Shown piece by piece: positions 1 through 6,703 of a stretch of DNA of 8,061 bases. Under the pieces are notes generated by a model. It was not told where the DNA came from. It made no database searches and saw only the letters and a program-made list of their open reading frames with translations. The position numbers were made by a program, and so were the translations under genes. How positions within the stretch are numbered: position 1 is the first letter of the stretch; every line of letters begins with the position of its first letter. Source of the stretch: Vulcanimicrobiota bacterium (GTDB lineage Bacteria; Vulcanimicrobiota; Vulcanimicrobiia; Vulcanimicrobiales; Vulcanimicrobiaceae); assembly GCA_013043945.1 (NCBI GenBank), contig JABEUW010000244.1, positions 1-8,061 of the forward strand. The letters run 5' to 3'.

Positions 1-25
1 CACTCTGCTACCATACGGGGTGCCT

Positions 26-2650
26 ATGCCGATGACGAGCCAAGAACTCCGCCAAGCGTGGATCGATTTCTTTGTTGCCCGAGAGCACAAACACGTTCCC
101 TCGGCGAGTTTGATCCCCGACGAGATGTCCACGACGCTCTTTACGATCGCGGGAATGGAGCAGTTCGTGCCGGCGTTTCTCGGCGAACAACCGGCGCCCG
201 CGCCGCGCGTCGTGACCGTGCAGCGCTGCTTGCGCGTCGCCGGCGCAAAGAGCGATATCGAGAACGTCGGGCGTACCGGGCGGCACGGCACCTTTCTCGA
301 GATGCTCGGAAACTTTAGTTTCGGCGACTATTACAAATCGCAGGCGATTGCGTGGGCGTGGGAGTTCGTCACGCGCGTGATGCACCTCGACCCATCGCGG
401 CTCTACGTGACGGTTCACACCGAGGACGACGAGGCTGCGCGCATTTGGGAGAGCGAGATCGGTCTCGACGCGGCGCGCATCTCGCGCTTCGACGATGATA
501 ATTTCTGGACGATGGGGCCGACCGGTCCCTGCGGCCCGTCGACGGAGATCTTCTACGATATCGGTGACGCCTACGCGAGCGGCCCCGAGGATCTCGGACC
601 GAACCTCGGCAATCGTTTCGTCGAGATCTGGAACGTCGTCTTTCAACAGTTCAATCGCGCGGCGGACGGCACGCTCTCGGAGTTGCCGCGCAAATCGATC
701 GATACCGGTGCCGGCCTCGAGCGCATGCTCGCGGTCGTCAACGGCAAAGCCTCGATGTACGAAACCGATCTTTTCCTCGATCTCGTTGCGGCGCAGCCGC
801 GGCCGCAATCGGGTTCGCTCGCACCCGCCGAGCAGCGCGTACGGCAGAATATTATCGCCGATCACGCGCGCGCGGTCACCTTTCTTATCAACGACGGCAT
901 CTATCCCTCGAATAGCGATCGCGGCTACGTGCTGCGCTTCCTTATTCGCCGCGCGATCCGACAGGGACGCCTGCTGGGCTATCCCGACGGCTTTCTCGCC
1001 GCGCTCGTGCCGGCAGTCGTCGATTCGCTTGCGAGCGGCTATCCCGAGTTGCGTCAGAACACGGCGCGGATCGTCGGCGCGATCGAGCGCGAAGAGCATG
1101 CCTTCAATCGGACGCTCGAACGAGGGCTCGCTGTTCTCGACCGCACGATCGAAGAAGCGAACGAAAATTGTACGCGGCTTATCTCCGGCGAAGATGCCTT
1201 TGCTCTGCACGACACGCACGGTTTCCCGATCGAACTCACTCGCGAGATCGCCGCGGAGCGCGGTGTCGCGATCGATACCGTCGCCTTCGAGAGCGAGATG
1301 CAGGCACAACGCAATCGCGCGCGCAGCGACGCTGCGGCTAAGCGCGCGGTCGTCACGCTCGCCGAATTGCCGGCGGTAAAGACGCTCTTCACCGGTTACG
1401 AAGGGCTCGAAGGTGCGGGGAGTATCGTGGCGATGCTCGATGCCGAGCAAAAACCGGCGCAGGAGCTCGCCGGAGGAGCGCGCGGCCGAGTCGTCCTCGA
1501 TTCGAGCTCGTTCTACGCCGAGCGCGGCGGACAGATCGGCGATCGCGGCCTGCTGCTCGGCGAGGATGCCGTCTTTGAAGTCGAGGATACGCAGTATTTA
1601 GGCGATGCCGCCGTTCACATCGGCATCGTGCGTAGCGGCACGTTCCGCGTCGGCGAACGCGTCACGACGGCGGTGCACGATTGGTGGCGCCGCGAGATTC
1701 GTCGGCATCATACCTCGGCGCATCTCCTCCAGCGCGCGCTGCGCGAGGTGCTCGGCGACGATGTCAGCCAGGCGGGTTCCTGGGTCGGCATCGACCGCAT
1801 GCGCTTCGATTTTCGCTGGGCCGCCGGCGCGCTCTCTCCCGAGCAGCGTCGCGAGGTCGCGCACCGCGTCAACCGCATGATTCGCGACGATTCGCCGCTG
1901 CAGACGCGCGAACTCCCGCTCGACGAAGCGAAGCAGACCGGGGCGCTCTGGATGTTCGGCGAGAAGTACGGCGAGCGCGTGCGCGTCGTGCAAGCGGGGC
2001 CGTCGGTAGAGTTTTGCGGCGGAACGCACGCCCATTCCACCGGAGAACTCGGGCTCTTCGTCATGCTCGCTGAATCCTCGATCGGCAGCGGCGTGCGACG
2101 GATCGAGAGCTGCGTCTCCGATGCAGCCGAGCACTTCGTCACCAAGCAACAGGATCTCGTCGGCACGATCGCCGGATCGCTCGCGACCAATCCCGACGAA
2201 CTCGGCGAACGTGTCGGACGCCTGCAACGCGAGGTGCGCGATCTTCAAGGCTCGCTCGCGCAACTCAAGGCGCGGCTCGCCGGTGCCGACGCCGCACGAT
2301 ATTGCGACGCTGCCGAGGGCGAGGGTGCGCGGCGCTTCGTTGGAGCGATCGTTCCCGAGGCCGACGCCGAGGCGTTGCGCCATCTCAGCGCGGCGATTCG
2401 ATCGCGGATGCCGCATGGAACCATCGCGTTGATCGGCACCGACGGCGAGAGCGCGAGCCTTCTGGTGAGCGCCGATGAAGAAGCGGTCGCCGCAGGCATT
2501 CATAGTGGAAACCTTGTCAAACTTGCGGCACCCGCACTCGGCGGCAAGGGCGGCGGGCAAGCCGCTCACGCACAGGGCGGCGGCAAAAACGTTGCGGGTG
2601 CTTCGGCGGCGCTTGCGGCGATGCGAGCTGCCGTTCTCTCGGAACCGTGA
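26..2650 (+). CDS. alaS: Alanyl-tRNA synthetase (AlaRS), complete
   Basis: Cytoplasmic class II synthetase that charges tRNA-Ala with alanine and hydrolyses mischarged Ser/Gly-tRNA-Ala. The 874 residues match the usual length of about 875. Numbered from ATG 26, the N-terminal catalytic core (about 1-245) shows the family signatures LFTIAGMEQF, DIENVGRTGRHGTF, EMLGNFSFGDYYK and the later GYVLRFLIRRAIR of the tRNA-recognition part. The editing domain carries FYAERGGQIGDRG and the zinc ligands HTSAH (His562, His566) and CGGTH (Cys664, His668). The C-Ala end has the glycine-rich stretch at about 839-853. A coiled-coil-like segment lies near 725-755. Start choice: GTG 20, ATG 26 and ATG 32 are in frame. 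ATG 26 is preferred because GGGG at 17-20 lies 5 bases upstream, and family members start a few residues before the E-[LI]-R-x-x motif. Its stop overlaps the next start by 4 bases. Function is very secure; the exact start is less so. Confidence 0.97.
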   Translation: MPMTSQELRQAWIDFFVAREHKHVPSASLIPDEMSTTLFTIAGMEQFVPAFLGEQPAPAPRVVTVQRCLRVAGAKSDIENVGRTGRHGTFLEMLGNFSFGDYYKSQAIAWAWEFVTRVMHLDPSRLYVTVHTEDDEAARIWESEIGLDAARISRFDDDNFWTMGPTGPCGPSTEIFYDIGDAYASGPEDLGPNLGNRFVEIWNVVFQQFNRAADGTLSELPRKSIDTGAGLERMLAVVNGKASMYETDLFLDLVAAQPRPQSGSLAPAEQRVRQNIIADHARAVTFLINDGIYPSNSDRGYVLRFLIRRAIRQGRLLGYPDGFLAALVPAVVDSLASGYPELRQNTARIVGAIEREEHAFNRTLERGLAVLDRTIEEANENCTRLISGEDAFALHDTHGFPIELTREIAAERGVAIDTVAFESEMQAQRNRARSDAAAKRAVVTLAELPAVKTLFTGYEGLEGAGSIVAMLDAEQKPAQELAGGARGRVVLDSSSFYAERGGQIGDRGLLLGEDAVFEVEDTQYLGDAAVHIGIVRSGTFRVGERVTTAVHDWWRREIRRHHTSAHLLQRALREVLGDDVSQAGSWVGIDRMRFDFRWAAGALSPEQRREVAHRVNRMIRDDSPLQTRELPLDEAKQTGALWMFGEKYGERVRVVQAGPSVEFCGGTHAHSTGELGLFVMLAESSIGSGVRRIESCVSDAAEHFVTKQQDLVGTIAGSLATNPDELGERVGRLQREVRDLQGSLAQLKARLAGADAARYCDAAEGEGARRFVGAIVPEADAEALRHLSAAIRSRMPHGTIALIGTDGESASLLVSADEEAVAAGIHSGNLVKLAAPALGGKGGGQAAHAQGGGKNVAGASAALAAMRAAVLSEP

Positions 2651-3351
2651 TCGGGCGCCGCGCGAGCCTCGCCGCCGCCACTGCGTGCATGCTGTTGCTC
2701 GCACTCGCGGCTGCGCCGAAGCGGCAGGACTCGCAGCTCGTGCTCGACGAGTACGTGCGGGCGATGGCTTCGCTCGCGATGCCGACGGCATCGATCTGCA
2801 ATTATTCGATCTCGCAGGCCGGCCCGGTGCAGATCGAGCAGCAGCATCTGCTCTATCGCCAAGGCGATCTCGTTCGCGATAGCCTCCTCTCCTCGCAGGG
2901 AATTCCGGTTCGCGCGAAGTCGATCGTTATCGCGCATCGCGCCGATCGGTACGCGATCGATCGGCTCGCGCCGACGTTGCACGATTACGAAGTGCTCTTT
3001 CTCTCGGCGCATAAAGTCGGCGCGAACTTCGAATATCGCTATCAGGCGACGGCGCTGGCGCCGAGTTCGCGCTTTTCGATTACCGGCTTTACGATCGCGA
3101 GCGGACGCTTTCTCCCAAGTGCGATCGCATTTACGTCGTCGGCGAACGGCGTTCGCGGGCACGGTGCGGTGCTCTATCACGCCGTCGGGCAGTACTGGGT
3201 TCCCTACGAGGTTTACGTGACCGGGAGCGTCCACGGAAAGGCGGCGAACGAACGAATCGTCTGGAGCAACTGCCGTTTCCCGCGCTCGCTACCCGAGACG
3301 ACCTTCCGCATACCCCAACCGCTTCCGAGTGCAACGCTCCCTCCCATTTAA
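2647..3351 (+). CDS. Predicted secreted protein of unknown function, coupled to alaS
   Basis: I do not recognise a named family with certainty. The 234-residue product starts with a Sec-type signal peptide: Arg4-Arg5, a hydrophobic core at about 8-20, and small residues (AAA, 21-23) suiting signal peptidase I. There is no lipobox, although Cys14 sits inside the hydrophobic core. The mature part is soluble, with alternating hydrophobic/polar beta-like stretches and two cysteines (51 and 209) that could form a disulfide outside the cytoplasm. The C-terminal motif around WSNCRFPRSLPETTF recalls the end of LolA-like lipoprotein-carrier folds; this is inference only. GTG 2647 overlaps the alaS stop as GTGA. 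No strong Shine-Dalgarno is visible, consistent with translational coupling. The 3' end overlaps the next gene by 23 bases. Reading frame, third-position GC and signal peptide support a real gene. Confidence 0.85.
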   Translation: MIGRRASLAAATACMLLLALAAAPKRQDSQLVLDEYVRAMASLAMPTASICNYSISQAGPVQIEQQHLLYRQGDLVRDSLLSSQGIPVRAKSIVIAHRADRYAIDRLAPTLHDYEVLFLSAHKVGANFEYRYQATALAPSSRFSITGFTIASGRFLPSAIAFTSSANGVRGHGAVLYHAVGQYWVPYEVYVTGSVHGKAANERIVWSNCRFPRSLPETTFRIPQPLPSATLPPI

Positions 3352-4525
3352 GCGCTTCGCGATTCCGCCGAGCGTTCTCGCGGGCTTCGCAGCGTTTCTC
3401 GTTGCGTGGATCCTCTCGCACGGGCGCTCGACGCCGTATAACAATTACGTCTTGCTCGCACAGGCCTTTCTGCATGGCCATCTCGCTATCGACTGGCCCG
3501 GTGCCTATATCGACGCACTCGCCTATCACGGCGCGCATTACGTTATCGAGGCTCCGCTCCCCGCGATCCTGCTCCTGCCGTTCGTCGCGCTCTTTGGAAG
3601 CGCGGCGAACCAAACCTTGCTCGCCTGCGCGCTCGGCGGGCTCGCGATCGGCGCGCTCTGGCGCATCGGCGAACATTACGGCCTCGAGGCTCGCGCGAAT
3701 GCGTGGGTTGCGGCGTTTGCCTTCGCGGGCACCGATTTGCTCTGGGCATCGATGCTCGGCGACGTGTGGTTTATCGCCAACGTCAGTGCGTTTGCGTTCG
3801 CACTGCTCCTCTGGCTCGAGCTACGCACTGCAAAGCGCGGCTGGTTGGTCGCACTCTATCTCGCCGCTGTGGTAGAATCGCGCTTCAGCCTCGTCGTTAT
3901 CGCGCCGCTCGTTCTCGCGTTACTGCTTGCCTCCGACGATGCGGCGCTCCGCCTGCATCCGGCGTGGCGCTCGCGGCTCGTCGGCTTCGTCGCCGTCGCA
4001 CTGCCGGTCATCGCACTCTGGGTCGCCTATAATCTCGGCCGCTGGGGCACCTGGGACGATATCGGATACTCGATGTGGTTCCACCAAGACCCGGCGGGAA
4101 GCCCGTACGGCTCGCCCTTTGCGCTACGCTACCTCTCCTATCAGTTGCAATCGTTTTTCTTGCAGATGCCGACCGTGCTCTCCGGCTTCCCGTATCTCCG
4201 CCCCGAGATGACGGGCGTCGCGCTGACCTGGACCTCACCGGCATTGGTGCTCGTCGCATGGGCGCGCAAACCGCTGCGCGATACCGTCGTGCTCTGGTTG
4301 ATGTTGCTTGCAACGTGGTTGCCGAATCTTGTCTATTACGTCAACGGCTTCGCGCAATTCGGCATGCGACACGCGCTCGATTTCGAGCCGTTCGCGGCGG
4401 TGCTGCTCCTCCTCGCGTTACGGCGCGGAATCCCGCGCTGGGGATATCCGCTGATGCTCTACTCGGTGCTCGTCGGGCTCTGGGGCTGCTGGTATTGGAA
4501 CGCCTTTATCCGGCCGGGAAATTAG
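3329..4525 (+). CDS. Polytopic membrane protein, GT-C glycosyltransferase-like
   Basis: A 398-residue integral membrane protein with about nine to eleven hydrophobic helices, roughly at 14-30, 76-112, 124-165, 171-200, 216-234, 300-335, 350-364 and 371-390. After the first helix there is a long loop (31-75) with YNNYVLLAQAFLHGHL, acidic residues Asp55 and Asp62, and then a hydrophobic EAPLPAILLLPFVALFG stretch. This layout, with an acidic first external loop and the late QFGMRHALDFEPF motif, is what I associate with GT-C membrane glycosyltransferase-like proteins (PMT/ArnT-type, polyprenyl-phosphate sugar donors). The assignment is by resemblance, and the substrate cannot be told. GTG 3329 is the only plausible early start. 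No Shine-Dalgarno is seen, so translation probably depends on the 23-base overlap with the upstream gene. The 3' end overlaps the opposite-strand gene by 20 bases. A permease-like protein without transferase activity is the main alternative. Confidence 0.85.
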   Translation: MQRSLPFKRFAIPPSVLAGFAAFLVAWILSHGRSTPYNNYVLLAQAFLHGHLAIDWPGAYIDALAYHGAHYVIEAPLPAILLLPFVALFGSAANQTLLACALGGLAIGALWRIGEHYGLEARANAWVAAFAFAGTDLLWASMLGDVWFIANVSAFAFALLLWLELRTAKRGWLVALYLAAVVESRFSLVVIAPLVLALLLASDDAALRLHPAWRSRLVGFVAVALPVIALWVAYNLGRWGTWDDIGYSMWFHQDPAGSPYGSPFALRYLSYQLQSFFLQMPTVLSGFPYLRPEMTGVALTWTSPALVLVAWARKPLRDTVVLWLMLLATWLPNLVYYVNGFAQFGMRHALDFEPFAAVLLLLALRRGIPRWGYPLMLYSVLVGLWGCWYWNAFIRPGN

Positions 4526-6266
4526 GCGGCGCATCGCGCAGCGCACGTTCGCGTAACGCACGGTAGGCAGCAGATAACGCGCTCGCTTCGGCGATCGGTT
4601 CCCCGCAGAGCGTACCGACGCAGAGCGTCGCGGTGGGAGGCCCCGCTTCTTCGCCACTCTCGAAGGTAACGCTGAGTTCGGGAGCGCCCAGGCAGAGCGC
4701 CGCTCGGCGCCACGCACGTGTCGCGCCGGAGTTCCCGCGTATCGTAAGCTTTGCTCGAACGCGCCCTGCGAGTGCGCTCGCGCGCGCATAGCTCGCTGCG
4801 AAGAGCCCGGCGTTGCGATAGGTCGAAGCGAAGGTTGCGAGGATTGCGCGGGCGCGCTCGGCATCCGCGGGGCGCTCGGCGATCTCGGCGATACGGAGCA
4901 GCGAGCGCGCGAGCGAGGAGTTTTCGGCGAGCGGACGATCGCGAAGTGCGAGGCGTCCGAGATCCTCGCTTTCGGCGATCCGATCTGCGGCGGCAGCGCC
5001 TTCGGGCGCGAAGGCTGCGAGCGTCGCGCGAACGAGCCGATCCGCACGCTCGAAAAAGCGTGGCTCGCCGAGCGCTTCGTAGGCATCGAGCGACGCGGCG
5101 ATCGTCGCGCATTGGTCGGCGAGAATGCCGCGCACGCGCGGCTCCTCTCCGCGGCGCCATACGCGCAACATGAGGCCCTCGCTATCGCGCACGTGCAGTT
5201 CGAGCGTGTCGAGCACGCCCGCGGCGATTGCCGCAAGTTCCCCGTCTCCGGCGAGCAGCGCAATCTGCGCGAAGGCGCCCGCGAGTGCGGCACTCCACGC
5301 AGTGTACGATGTCGGATCGACGAACGGCCGCTCGCGCGTCGCGCGCTCCGCGGCACCCAACGCAAAATACGCTTCGTCGGCATCCTGGCTTCCGAGAAAA
5401 ACGCCGCGCTCTTCGTCGAAGAGCGTCGTGCGAACGTACGCGACGCTCTGTTGTAATGCGGAGTCGAGTGCGGCATCGTTTTCGTAGGCGAGCAGGCGCG
5501 CGAGGATGCGCAGGAGCGCGCCGTGATCCTCGGCCATCTTTTCAAAGTGCGGCACCGACCAATCCGCGGTCGTCGAATAGCGGAAGAAACCGCCTTCAAC
5601 GCGATCGTAGGTGCCGCCGCCCGCCATCGCCCGCAGCGTCCGTATAAGCATTGCGAGCGATTCGTGCCGGCCGGCGAGCCCGTCGTCGAGAAGAAACTCC
5701 AGCAGGTCGCTCTGCGGAAATTTCGGTGCGTCGCCGAAGCCGCCGTTTTGCACGTCGTAGCTCGCGCGCGCTCGTTCGGACACGAAGTCCGCGGCGCCGG
5801 CGTCGATATCGGCGGCGGGAAGCGTTTCGCCATCCGCGCGTTGCGGTTCCATCATCGCGCTCTCGACGCGGTCGCGATGCTCGGCATAATACTGCGCGAT
5901 ACGCTCGAGCGCTTGACGCATCGCCGGCGGCGGCAGATAGGTGGCGCCGGTAAGGATCGTTCCGTCGGGCGCGAGAAAGGCCGTCGTCGGCCAGCCACCC
6001 ATGTTATAGCGCGCGTTGATATCGGGGCGTTCGTCGTTATCGACGCGGATCGGCACGAAGTCGCGCGCGATCGCGGCGATGACCTCGGGATCGGAGTAGC
6101 TCGTCTCATCCATCACGTGGCACCAGTGGCACCACACCGCAGAGAGCGAGAGCAGAATCGGGCGATCGGTGGAGCGGGCGAGAGCGAACGCCTCGGCTCC
6201 CCACGTGTGCCAAGGAATTTCGGCGGCGCGATTCGCGCGTGGTGAAAAGCGAAAACCGTCAGACAT
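4506..6266 (-). CDS. DUF255/YyaL-family thioredoxin-domain protein
   Basis: A 586-residue cytoplasmic protein of the DUF255 (YyaL, SPATA20/SSP411-like) family. The N-terminal thioredoxin fold (about 15-135) has a redox-type motif WCHWCH (Cys46, Cys49) followed by VMDETSY, and the cis-proline region GGWPTTAFLAPDG (Pro93). The second part resembles the (alpha/alpha)6 barrel of N-acylglucosamine 2-epimerase-like proteins, with family signatures GGFGDAPKFP (175-184), GGTYDRVEGGFFRYS (217-231) and VPHFEKM (238-244). A C-terminal cysteine pair (TLCVGTLCGEP) matches the family tail. It is shorter than typical members (about 650-700), and the common N-terminal SPYLLQHA segment is replaced by FRFSPRANRAAEIPW, a variant I associate with some bacterial branches. 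The biochemical function of the family is not established. The ATG start is supported by GAGG eight bases upstream. Its start overlaps the preceding small membrane gene by 8 bases, so the two are probably an operon. Confidence 0.93.
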   Translation of the reverse strand: MSDGFRFSPRANRAAEIPWHTWGAEAFALARSTDRPILLSLSAVWCHWCHVMDETSYSDPEVIAAIARDFVPIRVDNDERPDINARYNMGGWPTTAFLAPDGTILTGATYLPPPAMRQALERIAQYYAEHRDRVESAMMEPQRADGETLPAADIDAGAADFVSERARASYDVQNGGFGDAPKFPQSDLLEFLLDDGLAGRHESLAMLIRTLRAMAGGGTYDRVEGGFFRYSTTADWSVPHFEKMAEDHGALLRILARLLAYENDAALDSALQQSVAYVRTTLFDEERGVFLGSQDADEAYFALGAAERATRERPFVDPTSYTAWSAALAGAFAQIALLAGDGELAAIAAGVLDTLELHVRDSEGLMLRVWRRGEEPRVRGILADQCATIAASLDAYEALGEPRFFERADRLVRATLAAFAPEGAAAADRIAESEDLGRLALRDRPLAENSSLARSLLRIAEIAERPADAERARAILATFASTYRNAGLFAASYARASALAGRVRAKLTIRGNSGATRAWRRAALCLGAPELSVTFESGEEAGPPTATLCVGTLCGEPIAEASALSAAYRALRERALRDAPPNFPAG

Positions 6267-6537
6267 CGGAAAAACCTCGCAGAAACGATGTAGCGTAGAA
6301 GACGATAACGAGCGTCAAGATCGCGAGGAGCGGCAGCGTTGGAAGGTGTAGGGCGAGCGCCGCGGCGATCGCCAGCGCGAAGAGAAGGCCGAGCGCGGCA
6401 TACCGGCGATGCGAGCGCGGCGTCATTGCATAGACCTCATCGGCGTAGGGGTGCCCTTCGTTGCGCCGCGATGCCGCAAACGCCGCGAATGCGAGTGCGA
6501 GCGCTGCGAGAATGCCGACGATATCGATGGGAGGCAC
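6259..6537 (-). CDS. Small conserved-looking membrane protein (92 aa)
   Basis: I do not recognise the family. The 92 residues contain an N-terminal hydrophobic helix (about 5-22), a polar linker with Arg24-Arg25 and HPYADEVYAMTPRSHRR (29-45), and two hydrophobic segments (about 47-65 and 68-86) ending in a short polar tail. It would therefore be an inner-membrane protein with two or three helices. GTG 6537 is the only start: the frame is closed by TAG six codons upstream (6553-6555), and the next Met (38) would remove the first helix. The start codon lies within an inverted repeat, and no clear Shine-Dalgarno is present. Its stop overlaps the start of the DUF255 gene by 8 bases, so it probably leads a two-gene operon; a role with the DUF255 protein is inference from this linkage only. 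Confidence 0.8.
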   Translation of the reverse strand: MPPIDIVGILAALALAFAAFAASRRNEGHPYADEVYAMTPRSHRRYAALGLLFALAIAAALALHLPTLPLLAILTLVIVFYATSFLRGFSDV

Positions 6538-6554
6538 GATGCGTCGCCGTGCCT
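6532..6554. promoter_or_regulatory. Perfect 7-base inverted repeat in the divergent spacer (candidate operator or start-codon hairpin)
   Basis: AGGCACG (6532-6538) and CGTGCCT (6548-6554) are exact reverse complements separated by 9 bases. The dyad lies where the minus-strand 92-residue gene (GTG at 6537) and the plus-strand 44-residue ORF (GTG at 6569) diverge. As DNA it could be a dimer-binding operator acting on both sides. As minus-strand RNA it could form a hairpin burying the GTG start. Both roles are inference, and a 7-base repeat in GC-rich DNA can arise by chance. Confidence 0.4.
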
Positions 6555-6568
6555 AACGCAGAGCCGTT

Positions 6569-6703
6569 GTGGCTGAATCGAACGAAGCTGAAAAGCGCGA
6601 ACTGCGACGGCGCGCGCGCCTCGCGAGCGTTCTCGGGTTGATCGCCATCGTCGTCGCGTGCGTCGCGCTCGCTGTCGCCATCACGATTCTGCGGACGCGT
6701 TAA
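6569..6703 (+). CDS. Small single-pass membrane protein ORF (44 aa)
   Basis: A short ORF filling the gap between the two minus-strand operons. It begins with GTG, preceded by AGAG five bases upstream as a weak ribosome site. An in-frame TAA at 6554-6556 fixes the start region, and it ends at TAA 6701. The 44 residues have a charged N-terminus (VAESNEAEKRELRRRAR) and one clean hydrophobic helix (about 19-41), ending LRTR. Positive charges before the helix predict the N-terminus inside. About three quarters of third codon positions are G or C, similar to neighbouring genes. Its last 23 bases overlap the 3' end of the opposite-strand MFS gene. No family recognised. It could be a chance ORF, but the protein-like organisation in otherwise empty sequence favours a real gene. 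Confidence 0.55.
   Translation: MAESNEAEKRELRRRARLASVLGLIAIVVACVALAVAITILRTR

Noticed and set aside
1..25. Possible T-box or attenuator leader for alaS
   Set aside because: Only 19-25 bases lie upstream of the gene in this window. No T-box core sequence is visible, and the slight similarity to the spacer near 7903-7917 (GCTACC followed by GGGTGCC) is too short to mean anything.
8..1450. 480-codon open frame on the minus strand opposite alaS
   Set aside because: It is antisense to the conserved AlaRS catalytic core. Long open antisense frames are expected in high-GC coding DNA, and the translation is rich in Arg/Asp with no domain-like pattern.
1598..2791. 397-codon open frame on the minus strand across the alaS/secreted-protein junction
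   Set aside because: It is an Arg/Ala-rich shadow of two well-supported plus-strand genes, with no recognisable motif.
4418..5833. 471-codon open frame on the minus strand, overlapping the DUF255 gene in another frame
   Set aside because: The translation is dominated by Arg, Ser and Pro, typical of an out-of-frame reading of GC-rich DNA. The overlapping frame carries clear DUF255 motifs.
5523..6245. 240-codon open frame on the plus strand opposite the DUF255 gene
   Set aside because: It lies antisense to the motif-bearing thioredoxin region and has no independent evidence.
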